Positions 1 through 7,792 of a DNA stretch of 64,000 nt are shown here, piece by piece. The DNA comes from Donghicola tyrosinivorans (GTDB lineage: Bacteria; Pseudomonadota; Alphaproteobacteria; Rhodobacterales; Rhodobacteraceae). Location: assembly GCF_003003355.1 (NCBI RefSeq), contig NZ_PVTQ01000003.1:1-64000 (forward strand), given 5' to 3'. How positions within the stretch are numbered: position 1 is the stretch's first letter; every line of letters begins with the position of its first letter. Both the position numbers and the translations under genes were made by a program. Under the pieces are notes generated by a model. That model did not search any database. It worked only from the letters and a program-made list of their open reading frames with translations, and was not told the DNA's origin.

Positions 1-560
1 ATCTCGACCCCTGCCGTGTTGATCACCGCGCCGATGCCGGTGGTGACGCCGCAGCCGATGTAGCAAATCTTGTCGAAGGGCGCGTCATCGCGGACCTTCG
101 CCAGCGCGATTTCCGGCATCACAGTGTGCTGCGCAAAGGTCGAGCAGCCCATGTAGTGATAGATCGGAGTGCCATCCAGCATGCTGAAACGGGTGGTGCC
201 ATCGGGCATCAGGCCCTGACCTTGGGTATTGCGGATCGCGGTGCACAGGTTGGTCTTGCCCGACAGACAGCTAGGGCATTCGCGGCACTCGGGCGTATAC
301 AGCGGGATCACGTGATCGCCGGGTTTCAGGGTGGTCACGCCTTCGCCCACCTCAATCACAACGCCTGCGCCTTCATGGCCCAGAATGGACGGGAACAGCC
401 CTTCGGGGTCCGCGCCAGAGCGGGTAAATTCGTCCGTGTGGCAAATGCCGGTCGCCTTGATTTCAACCAGAACCTCGCCCGCTTTCGGGCCTTCGAGGTT
501 TACGGTCATGATTTCCAATGGTTTTCCGGGGGCCAAAGCCACCGCTGCGCGGGTTTGCAT
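1..560 (-). CDS. frmA: S-(hydroxymethyl)glutathione dehydrogenase / class III alcohol dehydrogenase, N-terminal part
   Basis: The gene runs off the left edge, so only about 186 N-terminal residues are visible, starting [17 protein letters not shown]. The catalytic zinc region ([11 protein letters not shown] and GHEGAG) is present. So is the structural zinc loop with four cysteines ([17 protein letters not shown]). The later stretch [14 protein letters not shown] is typical of class III enzymes. Such enzymes oxidise the glutathione adduct of formaldehyde with NAD, in the cytoplasm. The ATG at 558-560 matches the usual family start. The GFA-family fragment at the far right edge belongs to a family that was named for formaldehyde-glutathione chemistry, but the two genes are 63 kb apart. 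Confidence 0.93.
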   Translation of the reverse strand, partial: MQTRAAVALAPGKPLEIMTVNLEGPKAGEVLVEIKATGICHTDEFTRSGADPEGLFPSILGHEGAGVVIEVGEGVTTLKPGDHVIPLYTPECRECPSCLSGKTNLCTAIRNTQGQGLMPDGTTRFSMLDGTPIYHYMGCSTFAQHTVMPEIALAKVRDDAPFDKICYIGCGVTTGIGAVINTAGVE

Positions 561-642
561 TCAGAAATTCCTCACCTAATCTGTGGGTGTAACGTAGGGG
601 TATGTTTCCCCGCCATGCAATGGGAAGTCGAAAGGAATTAAT

Positions 643-939
643 ATGAAAAAAGCGATAATTTTCGCAGCTTTCGCGACACTTGCAGCATGTTCTGCCACGG
701 AAGAGGTGATCGGCGTCGATACCTCGGTCGAGGAGGCCAATATTCAGGCCGACAGCTGCCATTCGGAAGAGTACCGCCATCTACTGGGAACGCCGGTGTC
801 CGAATTTGACGCGACCAAGGTCAGCGGCCCTGTCCGCGTCTTGGGCATGAACGACATCATGACCGAAGACTACCAGCCCCTGCGCCTGAACATTTTCTAT
901 GACGGCAACGGCACCATCATCAACATGTACTGCCAGTAA
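643..939 (+). CDS. Peptidase inhibitor I78-family lipoprotein
   Basis: This 98-residue protein has a short lipoprotein signal ending in a lipobox (LAAC, Cys16), so it is probably anchored in a membrane facing the periplasm. The rest matches the small I78 inhibitor fold. It has a conserved Cys near residue 39, an LLGTPVSEF helix, an RVLGMNDIMTEDYQPLRLNI core and a terminal Cys after GNGTIINMY, consistent with a disulfide between the two mature cysteines. Known I78 members inhibit serine proteases, but the target here is unknown. A GAAAGGAATTA ribosome site supports the ATG. A long imperfect hairpin follows the gene. Confidence 0.75.
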   Translation: MKKAIIFAAFATLAACSATEEVIGVDTSVEEANIQADSCHSEEYRHLLGTPVSEFDATKVSGPVRVLGMNDIMTEDYQPLRLNIFYDGNGTIINMYCQ

Positions 940-953
940 TCAGGCAATGCAGT

Positions 954-999
954 CCCGGTACCTGGTTTCCTCTGGGGGAAGGAATGATCAGATACCGGG
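954..999 (+). terminator. Long imperfect hairpin after the I78 lipoprotein gene
   Basis: The arms CCCGGTACCTG (954-964) and CAGATACCGGG (989-999) pair over 11 positions with one mismatch. The loop contains a second small TTTCC/GGAA pairing. No clear T run follows, so it could be an RNA-stabilising or Rho-linked 3' structure, not a simple intrinsic terminator. A smaller perfect hairpin, TAGCGA/TCGCTA, lies at 1004-1017. The remaining sequence to 1129 shows nothing else I can support. Confidence 0.5.
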
Positions 1000-1129
1000 G
1001 CTTTAGCGATGTCGCTAGATCATGTTTTCGCGGCGCAGAACGGCCAATCAAAGGCGGGCTTGCGGCGATTTCGTGAAACTGTCCTAAGAATGTCTTGATT
1101 TGCGCCCCGCGCGGCGCAACTCTTTAAGA

Positions 1130-1468
1130 ATGAACATGCAATCGCCCCCGAATGTCACGGACATGCCCGAACAGGTGGCCTTTGACCGCCATGAGTTGGG
1201 CGCGATCCTTTCCCTATACGGCCGCATGGTCGCCGCCGGAGAGTGGCGCGATTACGGGCTGTCCCATTTGCGCGAAGCGGCGATCTTTTCAGTTTTTCGT
1301 CGCACCGCCGAGCACCCGCTTTACCGGATCGAGAAACGCCCCAAGTTACGTAACCGGCAAGGGATGTATTCAGTGATCGGGATGGACGGGCAGATCCTGA
1401 AACGCGGTCATGATCTGCGCGGTGTCCTGCGGGTGCTAGAGCGCAAGCTGATCAAAGCGGTCGAGTGA
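1130..1468 (+). CDS. DUF2794 family protein
   Basis: This is a 112-residue protein of unknown function from a family that, as far as I know, is largely alphaproteobacterial. Characteristic stretches are AFDRHELGAILSLYGRMVAAGEWRDYG and a basic C-terminal half (EKRPKLRNRQGMYSVIGMDGQILKRG). It has no signal peptide or membrane segment. Reading could extend upstream to a TTG at 1100. I preferred the ATG at 1130 (another ATG follows at 1136) because the upstream residues are basic and unlike the family. Its last 17 bases overlap the 3' end of the convergent NlpC/P60 gene. Confidence 0.8.
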   Translation: MNMQSPPNVTDMPEQVAFDRHELGAILSLYGRMVAAGEWRDYGLSHLREAAIFSVFRRTAEHPLYRIEKRPKLRNRQGMYSVIGMDGQILKRGHDLRGVLRVLERKLIKAVE

Positions 1469-2294
1469 CCCTGCGGCGGCTGGTCACCGGTCCGTCCCCC
1501 TGAGAGCCGATGCGGAAGATCGCGCTGTCCAGCGGCTCATAGGCCACGGACATGGTGCTGGCATTGGCGTGGATCAGAACATCTGCGTCCACCATCATGG
1601 CCACGTGGCCCTTCCAGAACAGCAGATCGCCTCTTTGAAGGGGCTCTTTCGGGTCCAGCAGATCGCCCAGTTCGGCCTCTTGCATATCGCTGTCACCGGG
1701 GCAGTCGATCCCGCAAGCGCGGAAGGCGGCCTGCACCAGACCAGAGCAATCAATCCCCCAAACGCTGTTACCACCCCACAGATAAGGCACGCCAAAGAAA
1801 AGCTGCGCCACGGTCGCCGGATCGGTCATCGGCTTGTTCGCGGGCCGGATATGCGGGCGCGGCACGAACCAGCCTTCAGAGGTTTGAAAGAACGCCCCTT
1901 CGGCCCCCGTGATTTGCAGGCGGCTGCCGTGGGACAGAGCCATGACCTCGGGCGATTTTAAATCCGCCGCGCTATAGGCGTGGCTGGCCGGAACGCAGAT
2001 CGTGTGGCTGGTGATCGCAGGCGCACCCAGCGCATCGCTGCGCACCCAGCCCACATAGCCATCGCTGTGGGCCTGAACAAAGCTCATGTCGGCTTGGACC
2101 TCAATCACCGTCACATCGGCCCCATACAGCACCTGACGGTCCCGTTTCGGGTGATCGGGCGCGGGGTGCAGATCGGCGACCGGCGCGGTGATCCGCGCAG
2201 GTGTACCATCGACAAAACTCACGCCCTCAACCTGCCCCATAAGGCTGCGCAGGGCGGTTTGGCCGGTGCTGGCCAGACGTCTGCGGTCGGTCAT
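1452..2294 (-). CDS. NlpC/P60 family cysteine hydrolase with SH3-like region
   Basis: The protein has 280 residues. The N-terminal two thirds resemble tandem bacterial SH3 domains (for example VIEVQADMSFVQAHSDGYVGWVRSD). The C-terminal third is an NlpC/P60 papain-like domain with the catalytic Cys in GIDCSGLVQAAF, a His in KGHVAMMVD and a polar site at LIHANAST. Such enzymes usually cut D-gamma-glutamyl-diaminopimelate bonds in cell-wall peptides. No signal peptide is visible, so it may act on recycled muropeptides in the cytoplasm. Its ATG (2292-2294) overlaps the stop codon of the aminopeptidase gene as ATGA, which indicates translational coupling and suggests a joint role in peptide breakdown. 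Confidence 0.88.
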   Translation of the reverse strand: MTDRRRLASTGQTALRSLMGQVEGVSFVDGTPARITAPVADLHPAPDHPKRDRQVLYGADVTVIEVQADMSFVQAHSDGYVGWVRSDALGAPAITSHTICVPASHAYSAADLKSPEVMALSHGSRLQITGAEGAFFQTSEGWFVPRPHIRPANKPMTDPATVAQLFFGVPYLWGGNSVWGIDCSGLVQAAFRACGIDCPGDSDMQEAELGDLLDPKEPLQRGDLLFWKGHVAMMVDADVLIHANASTMSVAYEPLDSAIFRIGSQGDGPVTSRRRVTRPL

Positions 2295-3676
2295 AGGCCC
2301 AGAGCCTTGGGCAGCGCCGCGAACAGCGCGCGTGCCCCCTGCTGAACGCCGCCTTTGGGGCGGGCAGGCAGCGGCGACGGGCACCAGCCGTAAATATCGA
2401 AATGGGCATAGTGGCCCTGCCCCGCGAAGCGGCGCAGGAAAAGGGCGGCGGTTATCGAACCTGCAAAACCACCTGACGGAGCATTGTCCAGATAAGCAAT
2501 ACCGGGTTCAATCATGCTCTCATACGGGGCATGGAAAGGCATCTGCCACACGGGGTCGGCCATCTTGGGCGCAGCCTCGGTCAGGGCGGCGGCGAAGCCT
2601 GCGTCATCGGTGTAGAACGGCGCCAGATCGGGGCCGACAGCCACACGGGCCGCCCCTGTCAGGGTCGCCATACTGATGATCTGATCGGGGCTTTCCTCTG
2701 CCGCCAAGGCCAAGGCATCGGCCAGCACCAAGCGCCCTTCGGCGTCGGTGTTGTTGATCTCGACCGTCAGGCCATTGCGGGCGGTCAGGATATCACCGGG
2801 ACGGAAAGAATTGCCCGCCACCGCATTCTCGACCGCGGGGATCAGGACGCGTAACTGCACGGGCCAGCCGCTGGCCATGATCAGCTCGGCCAGACCCAGC
2901 ACCGTGGCCGAGCCGCCCATGTCCTTTTTCATCAGCCCCATCGATGCGCCGGGCTTGAGGTTCAGACCACCCGTATCAAAGCACACGCCTTTGCCCACCA
3001 AGGTCAGTTTTGGCCCCACCTTGCCCCAGCGGATATCGATCAGACGCGGGGCCTGTTCGGCGGCGCGACCCACCGCGTGGATCATGGGAAAGTTCTTTTC
3101 CAGCAGCGCCTCGCCGACAGTCACGTCGATTTTCGCGCCGTGCGCGTTGGCCAAAGCCGTGGCTGCAGCCTCTAGCTGGATCGGGCCCATATCGCTGGCG
3201 GGGGTGTTGATCAGATCGCGGGTCAGCGCCTCGGCGCGGGCCATGCGTTCGACGCGGGCGGCGTCCACACCTTCAGGCGCAACCAGCATCGCGCCAAGGG
3301 GCGCCTGATCCTTGTAGCGGTCAAACCGGTAGGTGGTCAGCAAAGCACCCAAGCATTCCTGTTCCAACTGATCTTCGGGGATACCGCCCGCCAAGCGAAA
3401 CACCTTAGCGGCCAAAGACGGCACCGCCGCCGCCAGATGGAACCGGCCCCGTGCCCGCGAAGCGGCACTGCCATAACCCACCAGTGCCAACGCAGGGGCA
3501 CCGTCTGGCCCCGGCACCATCAGCGCCTGACCGATCCCGCCTGAAAACGAAGACGCCCGAACCCAGATGGCCTGAGCGGGCGTCAAAGTTGTCTCAACGA
3601 AATTGTCCAGCGCCTCGCCCTCGATCGCGTAAAGCGGCAGGGCGTCAGCGGTATCGGGCGCAAATTCCAATGTCAT
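2291..3676 (-). CDS. Leucyl aminopeptidase family (M17) protein
   Basis: This is a 461-residue M17 metallopeptidase. The family signature NTDAEGR is at 309-315, with the catalytic Arg at 315. The lysine and metal site LVGKGVCFDTGG (about 226-237) and KKDMGGSA (about 250) are intact, so two-metal catalysis is expected. It removes N-terminal residues from peptides in the cytoplasm. It is shorter than E. coli PepA (about 500 residues) because the N-terminal domain is reduced, as in many alphaproteobacterial paralogues. A TAGGAG site precedes the ATG. It is the first gene of a two-gene unit with the NlpC/P60 gene. A nested hairpin lies just upstream. Confidence 0.92.
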   Translation of the reverse strand: MTLEFAPDTADALPLYAIEGEALDNFVETTLTPAQAIWVRASSFSGGIGQALMVPGPDGAPALALVGYGSAASRARGRFHLAAAVPSLAAKVFRLAGGIPEDQLEQECLGALLTTYRFDRYKDQAPLGAMLVAPEGVDAARVERMARAEALTRDLINTPASDMGPIQLEAAATALANAHGAKIDVTVGEALLEKNFPMIHAVGRAAEQAPRLIDIRWGKVGPKLTLVGKGVCFDTGGLNLKPGASMGLMKKDMGGSATVLGLAELIMASGWPVQLRVLIPAVENAVAGNSFRPGDILTARNGLTVEINNTDAEGRLVLADALALAAEESPDQIISMATLTGAARVAVGPDLAPFYTDDAGFAAALTEAAPKMADPVWQMPFHAPYESMIEPGIAYLDNAPSGGFAGSITAALFLRRFAGQGHYAHFDIYGWCPSPLPARPKGGVQQGARALFAALPKALGL

Positions 3677-3689
3677 AGCGGGCTCCTAG

Positions 3690-3734
3690 TTGCGGTCTTG
3701 TGGCAGAGCCTACTCTGCCACGCAGCGACCGCAA
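3690..3734 (-). promoter_or_regulatory. Two-tier perfect hairpin upstream of the M17 aminopeptidase
   Basis: An outer stem pairs TTGCGGTC (3690-3697) with GACCGCAA (3727-3734). An inner stem pairs TGGCAGAG (3701-3708) with CTCTGCCA (3713-3720). Both are perfect 8-base pairings. The structure sits between the regulator stop (3746) and the Shine-Dalgarno of the aminopeptidase. It has no T run. It could separate the two transcripts or act as a structured leader. Confidence 0.5.
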
Positions 3735-3745
3735 GCCCGCGCCGA

Positions 3746-4375
3746 TCACACCTTACGCTGGTTCGCCCAAAGAGCGGCCTGCGTGCGGTTGTCCACGCCG
3801 ATTTTCGAGTAGATCGACCGCAGGTGCATCTTCACGGTGGTCTCGCTCAGACCCAGCTCATTGGCCACGTCCTTGTTCGAGCGCCCTTCGGCCACCAAAA
3901 GCAGCACATCGCTTTCTCGGGCCGAGAGGTTTTCGATACGGGGCTTCTTGGGCTCGACCTTGCGGGTGAAGAATTCCGCCGGCAGGAAGGTTTCCCCCAT
4001 TAGCAGAAAGCGGATCGCGTTGGCGAAGGCTTCGGCGCGGCTGGTTTTGGGGATATAGCCCTTGGCCCCCATAGACATCGCGTCATAGATCGCCTCACGC
4101 GGCAGATCGGACGAAATGATCGCAGTAGGCGTATTTGCCGAACGCTCAAGGATCTTGTTCAGGCCGGTCAGACCCGACACGCCGGGCAGGTTGTAGTCCA
4201 GCAGGATCAGATCATAGCTGTTCTCATCCACCAGATCCAAAGCCGCATCCAGATCGGACGCGGTATCAACCACTGCATCAAGCGCCGAGTTGAAATAGCG
4301 CATCAGGACGTCCAGCATCAGCTGATGATCATCGATCATCAGAATGCGCTTGGAGTTATTGTTCTCAGCGTTCAT
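3746..4375 (-). CDS. LuxR/NarL-type response regulator
   Basis: This 209-residue protein has an N-terminal receiver domain (about 10-125) with the acidic pair in MIDDH, the phospho-acceptor Asp in LILLDYNLPG, a Thr/Ser switch position in AIISSD and the Lys in YIPKTSR. The C-terminal helix-turn-helix of the LuxR type is about 145-209 (LSARESDVLLLVAEGRSNKDVA, then SETTVKMHLRSIYSKI). It should bind DNA when phosphorylated. No sensor kinase gene is adjacent, so it is an orphan regulator here. The ATG at 4373-4375 is preceded by GGAGAG, and upstream in-frame sequence is poor coding. A perfect CCGTCC-GGAT-GGACGG hairpin (4431-4446) lies in its leader. Confidence 0.9.
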   Translation of the reverse strand: MNAENNNSKRILMIDDHQLMLDVLMRYFNSALDAVVDTASDLDAALDLVDENSYDLILLDYNLPGVSGLTGLNKILERSANTPTAIISSDLPREAIYDAMSMGAKGYIPKTSRAEAFANAIRFLLMGETFLPAEFFTRKVEPKKPRIENLSARESDVLLLVAEGRSNKDVANELGLSETTVKMHLRSIYSKIGVDNRTQAALWANQRKV

Positions 4376-4859
4376 CGCACGCTCTCCGTTTCTTCTGATC
4401 CGCCTTTCGGGGACCGGGGTCAGTTTACTCCCGTCCGGATGGACGGATCGGGATTGCTGCACTGCCTGTCTGACACATCTGGTTTGACACCATGCCACTC
4501 CCCCAAATGACAAACGTCTAACCGATGTGCTCACCTCAGGTCGGCTCTCCGGTCCTTGCAGACGGGATGAGCGCCTTCGATCTGGTGTGAACGATCTGGC
4601 AGGCAATAGGCCCAACGAGGGTGAAGATACCGTAAGTACGCGGCACGTAAATTGCACTCATACCAATTACAAAGCCCAACATACGTAAGGAGTATCTTTG
4701 GATCGAACTGACTATTCGCCTTTATCTGTAAGATTACATTACATTTCATGCGACATCGCGACCTTGGTTAGCTCCCCCTTGAATCCAAACGTTTAAATCT
4801 CCTCGCAATTCCTTAAATTGCGGGGTATCCACGTTCAAATTTGGCTAGGAGGACGATGA
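4376..4859. other. 484-base divergent intergenic region (regulator / carbonic anhydrase)
   Basis: This region carries the promoters of the leftward regulator and the rightward carbonic anhydrase. The left half is ordinary high-GC DNA with the hairpin at 4431-4446. The right half (about 4620-4850) is much more AT-rich and holds related short runs, CGTAAGTACG and ATACGTAAGGAGTAT. A 72-codon minus-strand reading frame at 4531-4749 lacks a ribosome site and plausible composition, and I do not call it. A strong AGGAGG (4847-4852) belongs to the carbonic anhydrase gene. Confidence 0.5.
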
Positions 4860-5516
4860 ATGAAGCACGCAAAACCGCTTCCGGGATATCTGGTACAAAG
4901 ATATGAGGGCTGGCGCGCAACGACATACAGCGAAAACCAGGCTTGGTACCGCCGTCTTGCCAACGAAGGCCAACGCCCCCGCGCCATGGTAATTTCGTGC
5001 TGCGATTCTCGCGTCCATGTCACGTCGATCTTCGGAGCCGATCAGGGCGAATTCTTCATTCACCGCAACGTGGCCAACCTTGTGCCCCCGTATGAGCCCG
5101 ATGGCGATCACCACGGCACCTCGGCGACTGTGGAATACGCGGTCACCGCGCTGAAGGTTTCACATCTGATTATTCTGGGCCACTCCAGCTGTGGCGGCGT
5201 GCAGGGCTGCCTGCACATGTGCAATGGCACCGCCCCCGAACTGGAAGAGACCACCAGCTTTGTCGGCCGCTGGATGGACATCCTGCGCCCCGGCTATGCG
5301 CAGGTCGATGCCATGAATCTGCCGACCGAGACCGAGCAGCTACGCGCACTCGAAAAGAAGGCAGTACTGGTTTCGCTCGAAAATCTGATGACCTTCCCCT
5401 TCGTCGCAAAAGCGGTCGAAGAAGGCGAACTTTCGCTGCACGGTCTGTGGACGGATATCGGCGAAGGCTCGCTGGAATATTACGCGCCTGAAGACGATAG
5501 CTTTAAGCCGGTCTAA
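4860..5516 (+). CDS. Beta-class carbonic anhydrase
   Basis: This 218-residue enzyme interconverts carbon dioxide and bicarbonate in the cytoplasm. Zinc ligands are Cys47 (in SCCDSRV), His108 and Cys111 (in LGHSSCGGV). The Asp49-Arg51 dyad of beta-class enzymes is intact. In most homologues the residue after the zinc Cys is Ser or Ala, and here it is a second Cys. The start is fixed by a perfect AGGAGG seven bases before the ATG at 4860. An ATG at 4856 is in another frame. No cyanase or transporter gene is next to it, so a specific partner cannot be named. Confidence 0.94.
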   Translation: MKHAKPLPGYLVQRYEGWRATTYSENQAWYRRLANEGQRPRAMVISCCDSRVHVTSIFGADQGEFFIHRNVANLVPPYEPDGDHHGTSATVEYAVTALKVSHLIILGHSSCGGVQGCLHMCNGTAPELEETTSFVGRWMDILRPGYAQVDAMNLPTETEQLRALEKKAVLVSLENLMTFPFVAKAVEEGELSLHGLWTDIGEGSLEYYAPEDDSFKPV

Positions 5517-5526
5517 ACCGGCTTAA
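5503..5526. terminator. Symmetric hairpin between convergent genes
   Basis: AAGCCGGT (5505-5512) pairs perfectly with ACCGGCTT (5517-5524) around a CTAA loop, with two more A-T pairs outside. It includes the carbonic anhydrase stop codon and lies between convergent genes, so it may serve both strands. T runs are weak. Confidence 0.45.
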
Positions 5527-5530
5527 GCTT

Positions 5531-5728
5531 TCAGGAACTTGCGCGGCGCTGCAACGTGCTGTGCAGGTTCAATTCCTGCCGGAACAGCTTTTCAATTTCG
5601 TTCCGGCTGACATTGGCCCGCTTGGCGATAGCGCGGGCATCTTTCTGGGACATGGCACTTTTTACGGCCTTCCCACCAAGTGCTGCATACCCCCCGGAAA
5701 ATACAGCCTGCTTAATTTGTTCTAACAT
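5531..5728 (-). CDS. Small hypothetical protein (65 residues)
   Basis: I do not recognise this protein. It begins MLEQIKQAVFSGGYAALGG, continues with a lysine- and alanine-rich helix (KAVKSAMSQKDARAIAKRANVS) and ends with a polar stretch (RNEIEKLFRQELNLHSTLQRRASS). The segment DARAIAKRANVSRNEIEKLF could be a small helix-turn-helix or helical hairpin, but this is only a suggestion. The ATG at 5726-5728 has TTGGGGGTG upstream as a possible ribosome site. GTG at 5735-5737 and TTG at 5741-5743 are alternative starts. It converges with the carbonic anhydrase gene. Confidence 0.5.
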   Translation of the reverse strand: MLEQIKQAVFSGGYAALGGKAVKSAMSQKDARAIAKRANVSRNEIEKLFRQELNLHSTLQRRASS

Positions 5729-5894
5729 CGTCTGCACCCCCAAGTGCTTGTAACGTTCTTAGGATACAGGCAGTGGCCTTTGGGGTATCTCTGACCCTTG
5801 GGATATTTTGATTGTTATTTGGTGTGTGCCAACACACGAACGTACGTACTGCGCGGGCAAACCCACACCTAAGATCATCCTTTTGCGCGCTAAT

Positions 5895-5912
5895 GTTTTG
5901 GCACCTCGTGCC
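5895..5912. repeat. 18-base intergenic repeat, copy 1
   Basis: The sequence GTTTTGGCACCTCGTGCC is identical to 21146-21163. It contains an inverted repeat, GGCAC-CTC-GTGCC. Both copies are intergenic and lie upstream of a leftward gene. Operator or structured-element roles are both possible. Confidence 0.55.
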
Positions 5913-5981
5913 GTTACGTCAGCGCTGCCATATCACGGCCCCAGAGCACTGATTCTCTACCCCAAGGCCCCAGAACCCATG

Positions 5982-6012
5982 AAAAAAGGGCCGGACAGCG
6001 CCGACCCCTTTC
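5982..6012 (-). terminator. Intrinsic terminator of the 149-residue exported protein gene
   Basis: Read on the minus strand, AAGGGGTCGG pairs with CCGGCCCTT with a small bulge, followed by a run of six T. It lies 28 bases past the stop codon. Confidence 0.7.
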
Positions 6013-6039
6013 CCAACAACAAGGCGGTGAGTGCTGCGA

Positions 6040-6489
6040 TCAGCTATCGCTGACGCGCGCGATGATGGTGCATTCGCCATATCCTTCCAGAAGCGAGGCG
6101 TTGCAGATATCAAGCGCGATCGTGTCGGCAAGTTCCTGCGTGGCGAAATTGTTCGACAGGCCCGATACAACTTCCGGGTTCTGCTGCGAGCAGTCGTCGG
6201 GAACATTGCTGGGAAGTGTGGGCACCGCCATCGCGGCATAACCTTCGGTGTTGGCGGCCCAGTCAATCACATTGGGCTTGTCCCGTTCGCACATACGCGC
6301 GTCCACAATCAGGTGGCGTGTGCCGGGAATGCCCGTATCCATCAATGCCACAGGCGTATTGGTGCTGTCGGGCGCATTATACATGACCGGATTGCCCGTC
6401 GAATTGATCAGGGCCGCTTCGCTGGCCGCAAAACCTGCCACCGGCAAGAGAGCAACGGTGGCCGTGGTCACAAAGGTCTTGAAAGTCAT
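6040..6489 (-). CDS. Exported hypothetical protein (149 residues)
   Basis: I do not recognise a characterised family. A Sec signal peptide is clear (MTFKTFVTTATVALLPVAGFAA), so the mature protein should be periplasmic. It has four later cysteines (MCERD, DDCSQ, DICNAS, GECTII), enough for two disulfides, and a segment TRHLIVDARMCERDKPNVIDWAANTEGYAAMAVP. The ATG at 6487-6489 has GAGGAA upstream. The reading frame extends 24 codons further up, but that part is not signal-like. It lies downstream of asd on the same strand, but the asd terminator separates them, so it is probably transcribed on its own. Confidence 0.7.
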   Translation of the reverse strand: MTFKTFVTTATVALLPVAGFAASEAALINSTGNPVMYNAPDSTNTPVALMDTGIPGTRHLIVDARMCERDKPNVIDWAANTEGYAAMAVPTLPSNVPDDCSQQNPEVVSGLSNNFATQELADTIALDICNASLLEGYGECTIIARVSDS

Positions 6490-6589
6490 AGCTTTTTCCT
6501 CGCGGTTGATATGCCCTGCCAACCAACCGGCGCGCCAAAACGTTCCGCTACAGACCTGCAATCACGGACCATGCAAGGATGCACGGAAC

Positions 6590-6621
6590 AAAAAAGGCGC
6601 AGCCGGAAAGCTGCGCCTTTT
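6590..6621 (-). terminator. Intrinsic terminator of asd
   Basis: On the minus strand AAAGGCGCAG pairs with CTGCGCCTTT around a seven- to eight-base loop, followed by T residues. It lies about 30 bases after the asd stop codon. Confidence 0.85.
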
Positions 6622-6652
6622 GAAACTGTCAGGGCCAAGTCCGGCCAAGGGC

Positions 6653-7675
6653 TTAGCCCTTTTTCAGAACCCGCTTGCCCAGTGTCTCGGCAATCTGAAC
6701 CGCGTTCAGCGCCGCGCCTTTGCGCAGGTTGTCCGAAACGCACCACAGGTTGATGCCGTTCTCGATGGTCACGTCCTGACGGATGCGGCTGATGAAGGTC
6801 GCATAGTCACCAACGCATTCGATCGGGGTCACGTAGCCACCGGGCTCGCGCTTGTCGATCACCATGATACCGGGCGCTTCGCGCAGGATGTCACGGGCTT
6901 CGTCTTCGTCCAGGAACTCTTCAAACTCGATGTTGATCGATTCCGAGTGGCCAACGAACACAGGAACGCGCACGCAGGTAGCCGTGACCTTGATCGAGGG
7001 ATCCACGATCTTCTTGGTCTCGGTGACCATCTTCCATTCTTCTTTGGTGTCGCCGCTGTCCATGAACACATCGATCTGCGGGATCACGTTGAAGGCGATC
7101 TGCTTGGGGTAGACCTTAGGCTCTTTCTCCTGACCGGGGACGTACATGCCCTTGGTCTGATCCCAAAGCTCGTCAATCGCCTCTTTGCCGCTGCCCGACA
7201 CCGACTGGTAGGTGCTGACAACAACGCGCTTGATCTTGGCGCGGTCATGCAGGGGCTTCAGCGCCACAACCATCTGCGCGGTCGAGCAGTTGGGGTTCGC
7301 GATGATGTTCTTTTTGGCGTAACCGTCTACGGCCTCGGGGTTCACTTCCGGAACCACCAGCGGCACGTCGGGGTCATAACGGTAGAGCGAGCTGTTATCG
7401 ATCACGATACAGCCAGCCGCCGCCGCGATGGGGGCGTATTTCTTGGTCGCATCCGACCCGATTGCGAACAGAGCAATGTCCCAACCCGCGAAATCGAATT
7501 GCTCGATATCCTGGGTAGTGACTGTCTTGTCGCCAAAGCTTACTTCAGTGCCGAGACTGCGGCGGCTTGCCAGCGCAGCCAGTTCATCGACAGGAAACTG
7601 GCGCTCGGCCAGGATATTCAGCATTTCGCGGCCCACATTGCCCGTGGCGCCAGCGACGACGACCTTATAGCCCAT
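6653..7675 (-). CDS. asd: Aspartate-semialdehyde dehydrogenase
   Basis: This 340-residue cytoplasmic enzyme converts 4-aspartyl phosphate to aspartate semialdehyde with NADPH. It is the branch step toward lysine, diaminopimelate, threonine and methionine. The N-terminal nucleotide-binding motif is GATGNVGREML (about 9-19). The catalytic Cys130 lies in IIANPNCSTAQMV, and later regions SVSGSGKEAIDEL and CVRVPVFVGHSES are typical. The ATG at 7673-7675 has GGAGGA eight bases upstream. An upstream extension of 25 codons lacks support. The gene is divergent from the AstE-family gene. It is functionally linked with dapE and dapD near 14-16 kb, though not in one operon. Confidence 0.96.
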   Translation of the reverse strand: MGYKVVVAGATGNVGREMLNILAERQFPVDELAALASRRSLGTEVSFGDKTVTTQDIEQFDFAGWDIALFAIGSDATKKYAPIAAAAGCIVIDNSSLYRYDPDVPLVVPEVNPEAVDGYAKKNIIANPNCSTAQMVVALKPLHDRAKIKRVVVSTYQSVSGSGKEAIDELWDQTKGMYVPGQEKEPKVYPKQIAFNVIPQIDVFMDSGDTKEEWKMVTETKKIVDPSIKVTATCVRVPVFVGHSESINIEFEEFLDEDEARDILREAPGIMVIDKREPGGYVTPIECVGDYATFISRIRQDVTIENGINLWCVSDNLRKGAALNAVQIAETLGKRVLKKG

Positions 7676-7792
7676 AATCGGGTCCTCCGTTACATTACGG
7701 CGCGGGGTGTAGCCGAAACAGGGCCTGTGGAAAAGGGCTTCCCCCTGCACAAAGCATGTGAAAGATGGTCTTCACGCAAGAAAGTGACCAAA

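Larger units (their letters stand above)
5729..6039. other. 310-base intergenic region with palindromes
   Basis: No gene is visible. It contains a perfect hairpin GTGTGT-GCCA-ACACAC (5822-5837), a short CGTACGTAC run, one copy of an 18-base repeat (5895-5912) also found at 21146-21163, and the minus-strand terminator at 5982-6012. Confidence 0.6.

Noticed and set aside
4531-4749. 72-codon minus-strand frame in the carbonic anhydrase upstream region
   Set aside because: AT-rich promoter DNA with no ribosome site and an unlikely Cys/Tyr/Arg-rich translation.
6248-7792. The 500-codon upstream extension of the AstE-family reading frame
   Set aside because: It runs antisense to asd and the exported hypothetical gene. 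The family start fits 7793 (or GTG 7784).
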